29,529 nucleotides of DNA from the NCBI GenBank assembly GCA_027596035.1, contig JADGJA010000219.1, forward strand, positions 1-29,529, in the 5' to 3' direction. Below are positions 1 through 13,942 of the stretch, piece by piece. The stretch's first letter is position 1. Each line of letters opens with the position of its first letter. Position numbers and translations under genes: made by a program. Under the pieces are notes generated by a model. The model worked only from the letters and a program-made list of their open reading frames with translations, was not told where the DNA came from and did not search any database. The stretch comes from Thoreauomyces humboldtii. Taxonomy: Eukaryota; Chytridiomycota; Chytridiomycetes; Spizellomycetales; Powellomycetaceae.

Positions 1-2760
<2,760 letters not shown>

Positions 2761-3314
2761 GGTGGGATTCTCCGGGGCGGAAGCTATTCAAGATCTAGTT
2801 TAAGACGACCAGTCCTTTCCCAGTGCGATGAACCGGAAGGTATCGACGGGTGAGACACAGGTGCAGCGATGTCTGAAGGTAAAGATGGTCAGGTTAGATG
2901 GGGGAAAGTCCAGTCGTAAAGGTGCGTGGAAAGAGATCCTTTACCCTTCTCTGCAACAGAGTTAAAACTGCGTCGAAACAAGAACGGAACGTTGATCCCC
3001 TCTGAGCTACACCGGCGTCTGTTGCTGGAGGGGTCGTAGAGCTGGTTGGGGAGCCTGCTTGGTGTATTCCCGCACCCAAGATCCTACTAGCAAAAGTGGT
3101 GAAGACGAGAAGACGATGCCTTTCCTGGTAGGGAAGGTGGGTGGTGTGGGAAAGAGAAGGCAAAAGCAGATGTGCTTGCGTGCTGTCGACCAGCAGAAAC
3201 CTCAAAGCAACCTGACCTGCAGCGTTGTGTGCATTCCCAAGGGCTTCCCATGTACAGGCGTCCTAGGCTTCTTGCAACCGTCCGCCGGCAGTCCTTGGTA
3301 CTACTTGGTCAGCC
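2761..3314. promoter_or_regulatory. Divergent intergenic region between PRP8 and the Gfo/Idh/MocA oxidoreductase
   Basis: About 550 bases separate two divergent start codons, so this stretch should hold both promoters. No convincing TATA box is seen. A small 7-bp inverted repeat (GTAAAGG at 2916-2922, CCTTTAC at 2938-2944) is present. Its significance is unknown. No gene is supported here. Confidence 0.5.
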
Positions 3315-4433
3315 ATGTCCCAGCCAGTATCTGTAGCGCTTGTTGGTGCTGGCATCTTCGCCAAACGAACGCATCTTCCCACGATACTGAAGCAAGATTG
3401 CTTCGAGCTGATCGCCATCTATTCAAGATCTGCAGAGTCTGCTCGAAAGCTTCTCGATGGCGTATCCGCGACTCCGGACGTGTATCATGACGGGATCGAA
3501 GGATCCGGCGGCATGGACGCTCTCTTCGCTCGCGACGACCTACGCGCTGTCATCGTCTGCCTTCCCGTGGGTCCTCAGGAGGATGCCGTTCGTCGCGCCT
3601 TGGCAGCTGGAAAGCACGTCCTGAGCGAGAAGCCCATCGCTGGATCCAGCGCCTCCGCCGTCGCTCTCACCGAATGGTACGCTCGGCTGTCCTCTCGGAC
3701 TGCCGCGCCCGCTCCTCTGTGGCTGGTTGCGGAGAATTGGCGCGCAGAGGGTGCCACTCGGCACGCCGCGCGACTCGTCCGCGACGCCGGCAGAGTGCGC
3801 ACCTTTTCGCTGCAATGCAGCGTGGACGTGCAACCTGACAATGCCTACGTTGGCACGGGCTGGCGTGTGGGCGACAAGCAGAATCTGCCGGGCGGCTTCC
3901 TGATGGACGGCGGAGTTCACTGGGTGGCTCTCCTGAGAGCCGTGGTGGGCGACATCAAGAAGGTGGCGGGCTCGGCTTCCCTCAGTGCACAGCACTGCGC
4001 ACCCGTAGATACACTGAGCGGCGTCCTCTGGCTCGACGGCCACGACGGTGCCGCAGGAACACTTGGAATGTGCTTTGCTGCCCCAGGACGTGGGTTTGAG
4101 TTGGCTCTCAACGTTGTGTGCGACGGAGGAACCCTCCAGGTTCGGCGATCGAACGGGCCGTTCGTCGTGGAATGGACAATTGCTACCGCATCAACGGATG
4201 ACAAATCCGGTGGCTCGCCGAGTGACAAATCCCATACTCGTAATTTCGAGATTGAGGGGATCGAGGAGGAGTTCAGGGAGTTTGCTCGGCAGGTGCAGTG
4301 GTCGGGAACCGAGCAGACGTCCGACGAGAACAAGGGGATAGATCTTTCACCTGATCAGGCTGTTGCCGATGTGAGAGTCATCGAGGGATTGCTCCTCAGC
4401 TCATCTCGGCAGGGAGCGCCGGTAATCTTATGA
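3315..4433 (+). CDS. NAD(P)-binding oxidoreductase, Gfo/Idh/MocA family (yeast YMR315W-like)
   Basis: This is a single-exon 372-residue protein. The N-terminus is a Rossmann fold with the nucleotide-binding motif VGAGIFA (residues 10-16). The family EKP motif follows at residues 105-107, inside KHVLSEKPIAGS. VAENWR lies at about 138-143, and GGFLMDGGVHW near 193-203 supplies the D...H pair expected for catalysis. This order, the spacing and the ending (LLLSSSRQGAPVIL) closely resemble the budding-yeast protein YMR315W, an NADP(H)-dependent cytosolic oxidoreductase, so I infer the same subfamily. The substrate cannot be read from the sequence. The ATG has a good context (CAGCCATGTCC). It is divergent from PRP8 and convergent with the Wee1-like gene. 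Confidence 0.85.
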   Translation: MSQPVSVALVGAGIFAKRTHLPTILKQDCFELIAIYSRSAESARKLLDGVSATPDVYHDGIEGSGGMDALFARDDLRAVIVCLPVGPQEDAVRRALAAGKHVLSEKPIAGSSASAVALTEWYARLSSRTAAPAPLWLVAENWRAEGATRHAARLVRDAGRVRTFSLQCSVDVQPDNAYVGTGWRVGDKQNLPGGFLMDGGVHWVALLRAVVGDIKKVAGSASLSAQHCAPVDTLSGVLWLDGHDGAAGTLGMCFAAPGRGFELALNVVCDGGTLQVRRSNGPFVVEWTIATASTDDKSGGSPSDKSHTRNFEIEGIEEEFREFARQVQWSGTEQTSDENKGIDLSPDQAVADVRVIEGLLLSSSRQGAPVIL

Positions 4434-4833
4434 ACAGCTGATTGGATGGAATGTACATAGTCCGAAGCATGGAATCCCCGCATCTTTCAATTGATAGCAG
4501 GCTTTTAGAGGTTACGTCGTATTGAAGATACATGATAGCGTGCCGAGTAGACCGCGTAAACAAAAATGAGAAGGAAAGGGGAAAAGGCTAGTCAAGGAAC
4601 TTTGGGTAAGGAACGAAAGGAAGTCCATCGCAGAAGCATGGAAGGCATCCGATTGAATGCGATGACAGAGGGCATAAAGAATCGGGTTTAAAAATCCGTG
4701 AACCCTCGCAGCGGCTGTCGGGAAGGTAGTGCCCAGGCGAGAACGCATGTTCGGCTGATGATGGCCGGGAAGGGCTGAAGGGAGTCTGCAAAAGGGCGTT
4801 GATGTAAAAGGTTGTGAGGACAGGGCGGGTGGT
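4434..4833. other. Convergent 3' intergenic region
   Basis: About 400 bases lie between the stop codons of the oxidoreductase (+) and the Wee1-like kinase (-). They presumably hold both 3' UTRs. No gene, repeat or RNA structure was recognised. Confidence 0.5.
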
Positions 4834-7970
<3,137 letters not shown>

Positions 7971-8817
7971 TACGTACCCCGAGGAAAGCGGGAAGACGGC
8001 TATGTCGGATAACTTCCACTGAGCGTTCGGGCCAAGGCAAGAGGGAATGTTCCGTGCGCGAGGCAAGTGATGGTAGATTTAGAACGGGATTGCCGGAATA
8101 ACGTGCCCCCTGAACGAAAGAGAGATGCGTTTGGCGGGAAACAAGCGGGGCTGTCCTAGGCAATGGGTGATCCAGTGGGAGCAGCAACTGCAGATCGTCG
8201 CGACACGGGAGAGCTGCACCGAAGGAAGATCGTTGAAGAGGAACTCGGCAACCGAGGTTCAAACAAGCACAATGAGGATCGAGGATATGATGCTGCTGTA
8301 TAGTATCTGCTTTGTCTTTGGATAACCGATCTCAGTGGGAGGAAGAGGAATGGGAAATGGGAATGTGTGTTTGTGTGTGTGTGTTTGTGTGTGTGCGTGC
8401 GAGGCGTGGGTCTCCGTGCGCGTGGCAATCATGCCCTGTACCGGTATCGCTGCGACCCAGCCCTTTCGGCTTTCCGCTTACCAACACTTGGTCGAGGCGC
8501 CAGCACCACCTCGATGTCCAGGTCTATATAGATCGAAGATCAACGGCGGCCGTCATCATGTGAACGGAAACGAACACATGCTGCATCGCACCCTTGGACC
8601 TTTACGAAATCTAACAAAACCTTGGCGCATCACTGTTCCCAACACACAAAGGAAAGCACTGGCTATCACTCGCATCAACCTTGTTACAATAGCAAATGCC
8701 GCGAAACAATTGCATTGAGAAAAAGTGATCCCAGGTAAGGATCAGCTCGCAAACTCCCAATTCCTCCCGCTTCAGAATCCCAAAAAAAAGAGGAGTACGC
8801 CACTCTCCTGCTACCTC
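7971..8817. other. Intergenic region between the Wee1-like gene and the small mitochondrial protein gene
   Basis: About 850 bases contain no gene I can support. They should hold the Wee1 promoter at the left and the 3' UTR of the minus-strand gene at the right. Contents seen: a strong unused donor-like GTACGT just upstream of the Wee1 ATG (possible leader intron), a GT microsatellite at 8364-8402 and a palindromic TATA-like sequence TCTATATAGA near 8523. Confidence 0.5.
8364..8402. repeat. GT/CA dinucleotide microsatellite
   Basis: An interrupted run of GT (TG) dinucleotides, broken by TTTG and ending in GTGCGTGC, lies in non-coding sequence upstream of the Wee1-like gene. It is likely to vary in length between strains. 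Confidence 0.9.
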
Positions 8818-9212
8818 TCACTTGCGCTGAGATTTCAGCTCTGCCTCCATCCACGTCTGCTTGGCTTCCATCACTTTCATCGCCTCATGAGTCTCCAGAA
8901 GTTGAGCCTCAAGGAGCGAGAATTGATATCCTGAAACGGTCACGAGGAGGACATGTTCAGTCACTTGCTTTTGTTTTGGCTATAGCTTGCGTCTTGTGCG
9001 ATAAAAGTAGAGATTGCGGGGTCACCTGTTAGAAGTGTAAGAGCACTCGCCAGGACAAGGCCAGATGCAGCAGCGGTGATGATGTTGCGTCGCAAAGCGG
9101 GCGGAACGGTCGAGGCATTACTTTGAGAAGGAGGAGGGACCTGGGCGCGGAGCGTCGAGTAGCTACGCTTGGCTGCTGTTGACGACCTTAGAACACAAAG
9201 TTGACCGATCAT
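8818..9212 (-). CDS. Small mitochondrial membrane protein, function unknown
   Basis: Two exons, 9026-9212 and 8818-8930, encode 99 residues. The 95-nt intron (8931-9025) has donor GTGACC and acceptor TTTCAG, phase 1. Reading straight through instead would give a stop 21 codons later, but the region after the acceptor reads as good helical protein in the matching frame (YQFSLLEAQLLETHEA...), so splicing is preferred. The N-terminus is a typical mitochondrial presequence rich in Arg, Ser and Ala, without acidic residues. It contains RSYS, the R-3 type cleavage pattern used by MPP plus Icp55. One hydrophobic segment follows (about residues 43-62: IITAAASGLVLASALTLLTG). The C-terminal 37 residues form a charged, probably coiled helix. 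I infer an inner-membrane single-pass protein facing a soluble compartment with its helix. I do not recognise the family. Confidence 0.6.
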
Positions 9213-9641
9213 TATGGCGTGATCTTTTGGGGGATTGGGAAGTACGAGACGGAACCGTGATGCCAGTCGACGGAGACTTTAGCAGGAATTAGGGTCTGCA
9301 ACCCTAATCTTCAGCTTTCACCAGCCGATGGCATACCGGTATCTAGTAGCCAGTACATGTTACCTGTCTGTCGGAACCGAGAGAACAACACTTGCAGCGC
9401 TGGGACTTGTCCTCCTTGTCACTGAGATAGGAGCTGAGTCGAAGAGAGAGCCGCATCCACTTCTGATGAAACGTCGCTCAAAAGTATTACCGGTACCGTA
9501 GTTTTAGCCCAACCAGCATTGTCTTCGCGTTGAACAATTCGATAGCGCTTACAGATCTACCAATTTCAACAGGTTCAGAGCTAGTAGAGCGCGGAAAGCA
9601 TGAAAATCTAAAGATTGTAACAGAAGAGTCGAGCGTACTAT
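9213..9641. promoter_or_regulatory. Intergenic region: promoter of the small mitochondrial protein gene, 3' flank of the GH26-like gene
   Basis: About 430 bases with no supported gene. It contains the telobox-like inverted repeat at 9288-9308, listed separately. The rest shows nothing recognisable. Confidence 0.45.
9288..9308. promoter_or_regulatory. Inverted repeat with telomere-like TTAGGG/CCCTAA arms (telobox-like)
   Basis: ATTAGGGT and ACCCTAAT form a perfect 8-bp inverted repeat with a 5-base spacer (CTGCA). It lies 76-96 bases upstream of the minus-strand start at 9212. AACCCTAA is the classical telobox, and TTAGGG is bound by Tbf1/TRF-type Myb factors in fungi. A role in transcription is inferred from position only. 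Confidence 0.45.
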
Positions 9642-11191
9642 CTAAAAGCTCGAGATCACCTGCCTCAGCAGGCACAATCCCAAAAAGCCCAACAAGGCGG
9701 ATCCAACACCGAACGCTGACCCTCCGCTGGCGTAACCCGGGTTCGTAGTGACGGTCTGCGCGGTTGCAGCAAGGTATATCGAAGTGTTTCCACTCGAACC
9801 GACCGACGAAAAGTCACTCTTAAATGCCGACAGGATGGTCGCGTTCCATGTATGTCGATAGTCGCGGAACGTGTCTTCCTCGTCTTTGGCCCATTCGAAG
9901 AGACAGAGTCCTTTGATGTTGGGAAACGTCTTGAAGAAAGTACTGTTCGTCGTGTATTGTCTCCAGAAGGCTTGCTTCAGAGCAAGCTCGCCGGGACCGG
10001 ATGCTATGGGTGTTATGGGTGGGCCGATGAGCTGTTCATGGAAAGCTGCGGCGGTCTGTCGAAACCTGCGTGTGAGCAAGGTTCCTCGTGTGGCCTGTGC
10101 CGATCCTTCTAACTCACCTCTGATATCATCATCGGCTTCTTGTGTGTGCTGTTGGCTCCGCTGTACACTTCGTAGAAATCGACATGACAGGCGGTTATGT
10201 TGGCTCCATCGTTCTTGCCTTGCAGCGTGGACAAGAAGAAGGCTGGCGTTGGCAAAACGTTCTTCACCCAAGGGTAGGAGGTCCCGAAGTAATACAGTGA
10301 CAGCCCTACCCAGTCGACGTAGCTAAAAAGATGGAGTCGGGTCAATCGTCCGAGCTTGAACAACCCACCGGATGACCCATCCTCGTCGGCCACGAATGCA
10401 AACGATTTGTCTTACTCGTCTCCCGGATAGTACGGAGAGTAAGGGTCATCCAAGGTGGACAGAACACCGTCGTGGTTGGTGTCCATCAGCTTAAAATCGT
10501 CGGGGTACAGGGCAGTGAGGTTCGTGTACGGCTTGACGTTGGGAGAGAACGGGCTGTACTGACCCCCGGGGGATGGATAACCGTTCCCCGAGCTCGGGGA
10601 CCAAAGGAAAGCGACCTTTCCGGCCGAGGAAGTGGGTATGCCGGCCCGAATGGCATCCACGATCGTCTTCCACATTGCGATGTAGCGCGTAGGTCGCTGG
10701 GTGTAAGCATCCCAAGATCCGTTCATCTCGGAAGCGATCCTGACGATGCAGTTCCTACCGCCGGACACGTAGCCATTGAGCAAACTAACAAGCTCGCCAA
10801 TGACCGGTGTGGTGAGCTGGTCAAAGACCTGTAGGGTTTGAGATTATTGCGGTGCTCAATCTTCTGAAGACGCTGCCTCTCCTGGCATTACCTCCGTCGC
10901 GGTGTAGGACGCATCGAATTGGGGAAAGACGGTGATGTACAAGGTCGCATCGGAGTTTGTGGCATCCACCAGGTTTACCGGAGGCAATGACTGGGGCTGA
11001 ATGGGAAGCTCAATGGAGAATTGAAACAGACTTGCTTGGAATCCCAAGCGCTGATTGAATTTCACCGGCGTATCTCCTTCGTTTGTGGTGTCGAGCCAGG
11101 CTCCGAAAAGGACGCCAGATGGCGGTTCGAGGGGAGCCAAGGCAGAGGACGTTGCGAGGAGAGCGAGCAGAAGGAGGGGCAAAGTAAGCAT
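9642..11191 (-). CDS. Secreted glycoside hydrolase, GH26-like (beta-mannanase-type fold), with EF-hand loop
   Basis: Exons 10892-11191, 10416-10828, 10118-10322 and 9642-10055 encode 443 residues. A signal peptide is evident (MLTLPLLLLALLATSSALA). The body reads as a (beta/alpha)8 hydrolase. E134 in IVRIASEMNGSW matches the acid/base glutamate of GH26, and E306 in KPMMISET is the likely nucleophile. VAFLWSPSSGNGYPSPGG and YYPGDDYVDWVGLSLYYFG are also GH26-type. Between them lies DTNHDGVLSTLDD, a full EF-hand calcium loop. The enzyme presumably acts outside the cell on a plant or fungal polysaccharide. The exact substrate is not readable. The C-terminus ends in a hydrophobic segment (about 20 residues) followed by RQVISSF, suggesting a membrane or GPI-type anchor. 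The last donor-like GTGATC at the end leaves some doubt about the final residues. Intron 3 uses the second of two nearby acceptors, because only that one keeps the frame. Confidence 0.72.
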
Positions 11192-11880
11192 TGTTGGTCA
11201 CTCGTGCGAGAGATGCACGGTTGCAGGATCAGAGGGGAAGCTGAATTCGTACTGTACTTTATCGAGTGGACATTTGGCTGGTGTTAAAACGTGTCGACGC
11301 TGGGAATCAGCATCATCATCGAAAGATAACAGGACGAGAGAAGCGCGCCACCCTGTGGCGAGAGTGACCCGTTTAACGGCGCCGCAGACCAGGAACACGG
11401 TAGCGGCATGCTGGGAGTGTTACCGAGGTACGGTGACTCCTTCCCTTCCATTCCTTCTTTCGCACGACCATCCCTGTGTATCATCTGCTCCGTACCCTTT
11501 TAGCGCTGCCTCCAGCACACCCAGCTATACAGCTATACAGCACAGTCGACGCAACACAACTGTGATAGTCACCCTCGCCCGCCACAGCAGATAACGTCCC
11601 AGGCGCGCCCCGCCACATATATCGTAGATAGATCGGATTCTTTGGGGCTCATCTCTTTGAAGCCTTTGCCTTTTGCTGCGTCACGTCACAGCGTTTCCCT
11701 CCCTCGCCACTCCGGAGAAAGCCTCGCCCACGTTCAATATCATCCTCTTCGGAACGGAGCGCTCGAGCACGTGTCTTCCTTCTGGAGTATCTGCACTCGG
11801 TCAACGTCTTCCCGACGGGATAGCTCGACTCTTCGTTTGCTACGGTCGGTCCACCCGCTGAGGACGAGTGGACCCCAGGA
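11192..11880. promoter_or_regulatory. Divergent promoter region between the GH26-like gene and the MIT-domain gene
   Basis: About 690 bases lie between divergent start codons. Noted: an E-box-type CACGTG at 11768-11773, about 110 bases upstream of the MIT-domain gene, and a short tandem AGCTATAC duplication at about 11522-11538. No further gene is supported. Confidence 0.5.
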
Positions 11881-13614
11881 ATGTCTTCAACATACGAAGC
11901 CCTGCGCGCAAACTCGCGCGTTCTTCCCGCTCTCACCACCACGTCTCTGGGAGGAGGAGGAGGAGGAGGACCGGTCATCCCGGAACGCTCAAAGTCCCTC
12001 CACGCTCGGGGCGTGCTGGTCCCGCAGACCACCGTGGGCGTCCAGCAGCAGCAGCAGGCGACACTTCAACAACAGCAGCAACGCCAGCAACAGCACCAGC
12101 ACCAGCAGCTTCTTTACCAACAAGCATCCTTCCCAGCCACCCAACCGACGTACACACAGTCCTCCAAACAGCTGAGGGAGGTGCTAGCCCATGCACTCAG
12201 CGTTGCAGACGGAGCAGGTACCGAGTTTGTACATCCTCGTTGCGTACCTTTCGGCCACACTTCACTGATGCACGTTCCTTTTCCAGTGGAACTGGACAAG
12301 CAGCAGCACAGAAGCGCTGCGCAGGATGCTTACAACGATGCCATCCTTCTCTTTGAAGAGATAATAGAAAGGTCCGACGAAGAATACCTGCAAACACAAC
12401 GACTGGGAAGACACTCGGGGAAAGGCGCGGTCCCGAAAGACGCACCGGCGCGGGTCAACAGACTCACGTCGGCGGATCGTGACAAGCTCATCAAAATGCG
12501 CAAGATATACGTCGATCGGTCGGAAACGCTAGCTCAAGAGACGGGTAAGAGCGGACATCCACCGGTCGCTACCGCAGCTCTGTCCCGTCGCGCCAACAGC
12601 GCGGCTACGACGGCCTCTAGTAGAAGCCCGCCTCGGACGTACGAAGCAATGTACGATGAGATGTTGTCCAGCATTTCAAACGCTCCGCAGCCGGTTACAG
12701 ATAACAGTCAGATTGATTTCGGCGGCTGCAGTCGCACCTTGGCGGTGCTGGCCGCACTGAGAAAGTCCATGACGCGGGGCAGTGGGGCAGCCATCACGCC
12801 CACCCTCGGGATTCCTCTTGCATTGTGGACCGTACCATTACATAAAGTCCATGCAGCTGACGCCAAAATCGCAGCATGCGACTCAGTGGCTGCCATCCTC
12901 AAACCCATCGCCGCTCATCTTACCGTCGTCACCGCTTCGCAAACCACGCAGAACTCCGGAGGCCTTCCTACCTCCTCATCAGCCACATCACTAGCATCGC
13001 CGCCACGGATCATCCGCGATTTTCGCGCCCTGGCCGGTGACCTCCGCACAGCTCAGACCCAGCTCGACGCCCTCCGCTCCACCCTCGTGCGGAAACACAA
13101 GGCGTTTGCCCTCGACCTTGCTACACCATCAGCTTCTCCGAATGTTTCTTCAAATTCCCTTCCCCATACACCCACCAACACACCCACTACCGCGACAGCG
13201 CCCTCAACACGCGTCAAGCATTGGGGCTCAAAGCTCAGTAAAAGCATGGAGAAGCTGACTTCCTCCAGGCAGTCCCTCCAACATCTGGACGTCTCGACAC
13301 CACTGCTTCTAGGAGACGACGGAAGCGGATACGGGTCCACCGACGGGTCGAGAGAGCAGAGCGGGGGCAGCGACTCTCCGACAGCCTACCGGGACGCTCT
13401 GAGACGTTTGTTCGCTGCCGTGGAGGTGCTGGAACACGTTCACGTTGCCCTGGCCGCTACCGAAGGCGATCCAAGGTCAAGACCCGTTCGCGAGGCCCTC
13501 GAACCTCTCGTGCTTCAGCTCGGATCGTTCCTCGTCACGGGATTCCTGAGGCGGGACGTTCTGAACCTCGGTGTCAGGTTCTGGAAGAAGATGAGAAAGG
13601 TCGCTGCGACCTGA
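11881..13614 (+). CDS. PolyQ protein with a MIT-like (microtubule interacting and transport) domain
   Basis: Exons 11881-12217 and 12287-13614 encode 554 residues. The 69-nt intron (GTACCG to TTCCAG) is a multiple of three without a stop, so an unspliced reading is also open. Splicing is preferred because it rebuilds a compact MIT-like helical bundle: LREVLAHALSVADGAV, then AAQDAYNDAILLFEEIIERS, then DRDKLIKMRKIYVDRSETL. MIT domains bind the tails of ESCRT-III proteins, so a role in endosomal sorting or vesicle traffic is a fair inference. Before it lie a glycine run and a glutamine-rich tract (residues about 55-81). The middle is Ser/Thr/Pro-rich and low complexity. A conserved-looking helical C-terminus follows (about 110 residues, ending in RFWKKMRKVAAT). 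No catalytic motif is seen. The start is the first ATG after a pyrimidine-rich leader. Confidence 0.68.
   Translation: MSSTYEALRANSRVLPALTTTSLGGGGGGGPVIPERSKSLHARGVLVPQTTVGVQQQQQATLQQQQQRQQQHQHQQLLYQQASFPATQPTYTQSSKQLREVLAHALSVADGAGTEFVHPRCVPFGHTSLMHVPFPVELDKQQHRSAAQDAYNDAILLFEEIIERSDEEYLQTQRLGRHSGKGAVPKDAPARVNRLTSADRDKLIKMRKIYVDRSETLAQETGKSGHPPVATAALSRRANSAATTASSRSPPRTYEAMYDEMLSSISNAPQPVTDNSQIDFGGCSRTLAVLAALRKSMTRGSGAAITPTLGIPLALWTVPLHKVHAADAKIAACDSVAAILKPIAAHLTVVTASQTTQNSGGLPTSSSATSLASPPRIIRDFRALAGDLRTAQTQLDALRSTLVRKHKAFALDLATPSASPNVSSNSLPHTPTNTPTTATAPSTRVKHWGSKLSKSMEKLTSSRQSLQHLDVSTPLLLGDDGSGYGSTDGSREQSGGSDSPTAYRDALRRLFAAVEVLEHVHVALAATEGDPRSRPVREALEPLVLQLGSFLVTGFLRRDVLNLGVRFWKKMRKVAAT
12037..12123 (+). 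repeat. CAG/CAA (polyglutamine) low-complexity tract
   Basis: Runs of CAG and CAA codons, interspersed with CGC and CAC, encode a Gln/His-rich stretch in the MIT-domain protein. It is prone to length change by slippage. Confidence 0.85.
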
Positions 13615-13942
13615 GGGGAAAACGCGGGACCTCTTTTCCATGCCTTCTCCCTGCGCTCATTTCGGTTCGTCGAGCATAGCCTGCAATAATTTTGATACCC
13701 TCACGTCGATCGAGGATGATTCCCTCATATTCTTTTCTTTACCTAATGCATATTGCGCGTGGCCCCAGGCCTCCGACTTTGACGGCATCGTACGTCCCGT
13801 CTCGGCGTGGTATCAGACAAGTACGGGCATATTGCCAAACTAATCCCACTGGTCGGAACAAGGAACAGGTTTGAAATGCTGATAGATCTAAGATGTGAAA
13901 AAGGTTCTGCGTATCAATGGAAGATGTGAAGGGACCCTCCTT
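13615..13942. other. Convergent 3' intergenic region
   Basis: About 330 bases lie between the stop of the MIT-domain gene (+) and the stop of the 5-phosphatase gene (-). Nothing beyond presumed 3' UTRs was recognised. Confidence 0.45.

Noticed and set aside
8578..8718. Plus-strand 46-codon ORF (MLHRTLGPLRN...) behind a TATATA sequence
   Set aside because: It looks a little like a mitochondrial targeting peptide, but it is short, unsupported by splice sites or homology, and ends near the 3' flank of the minus-strand gene.
8961..9212. Unspliced 83-residue version of the small mitochondrial protein
   Set aside because: The frame after a phase-matched intron gives a better helical C-terminus (8818-8930), so the read-through ending is taken as intronic.
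9487..9675. Additional 3' exon for the GH26-like gene
   Set aside because: A GTGATC donor could extend it, but the in-frame TAG after the hydrophobic tail gives a normal ending and no strong acceptor was seen.
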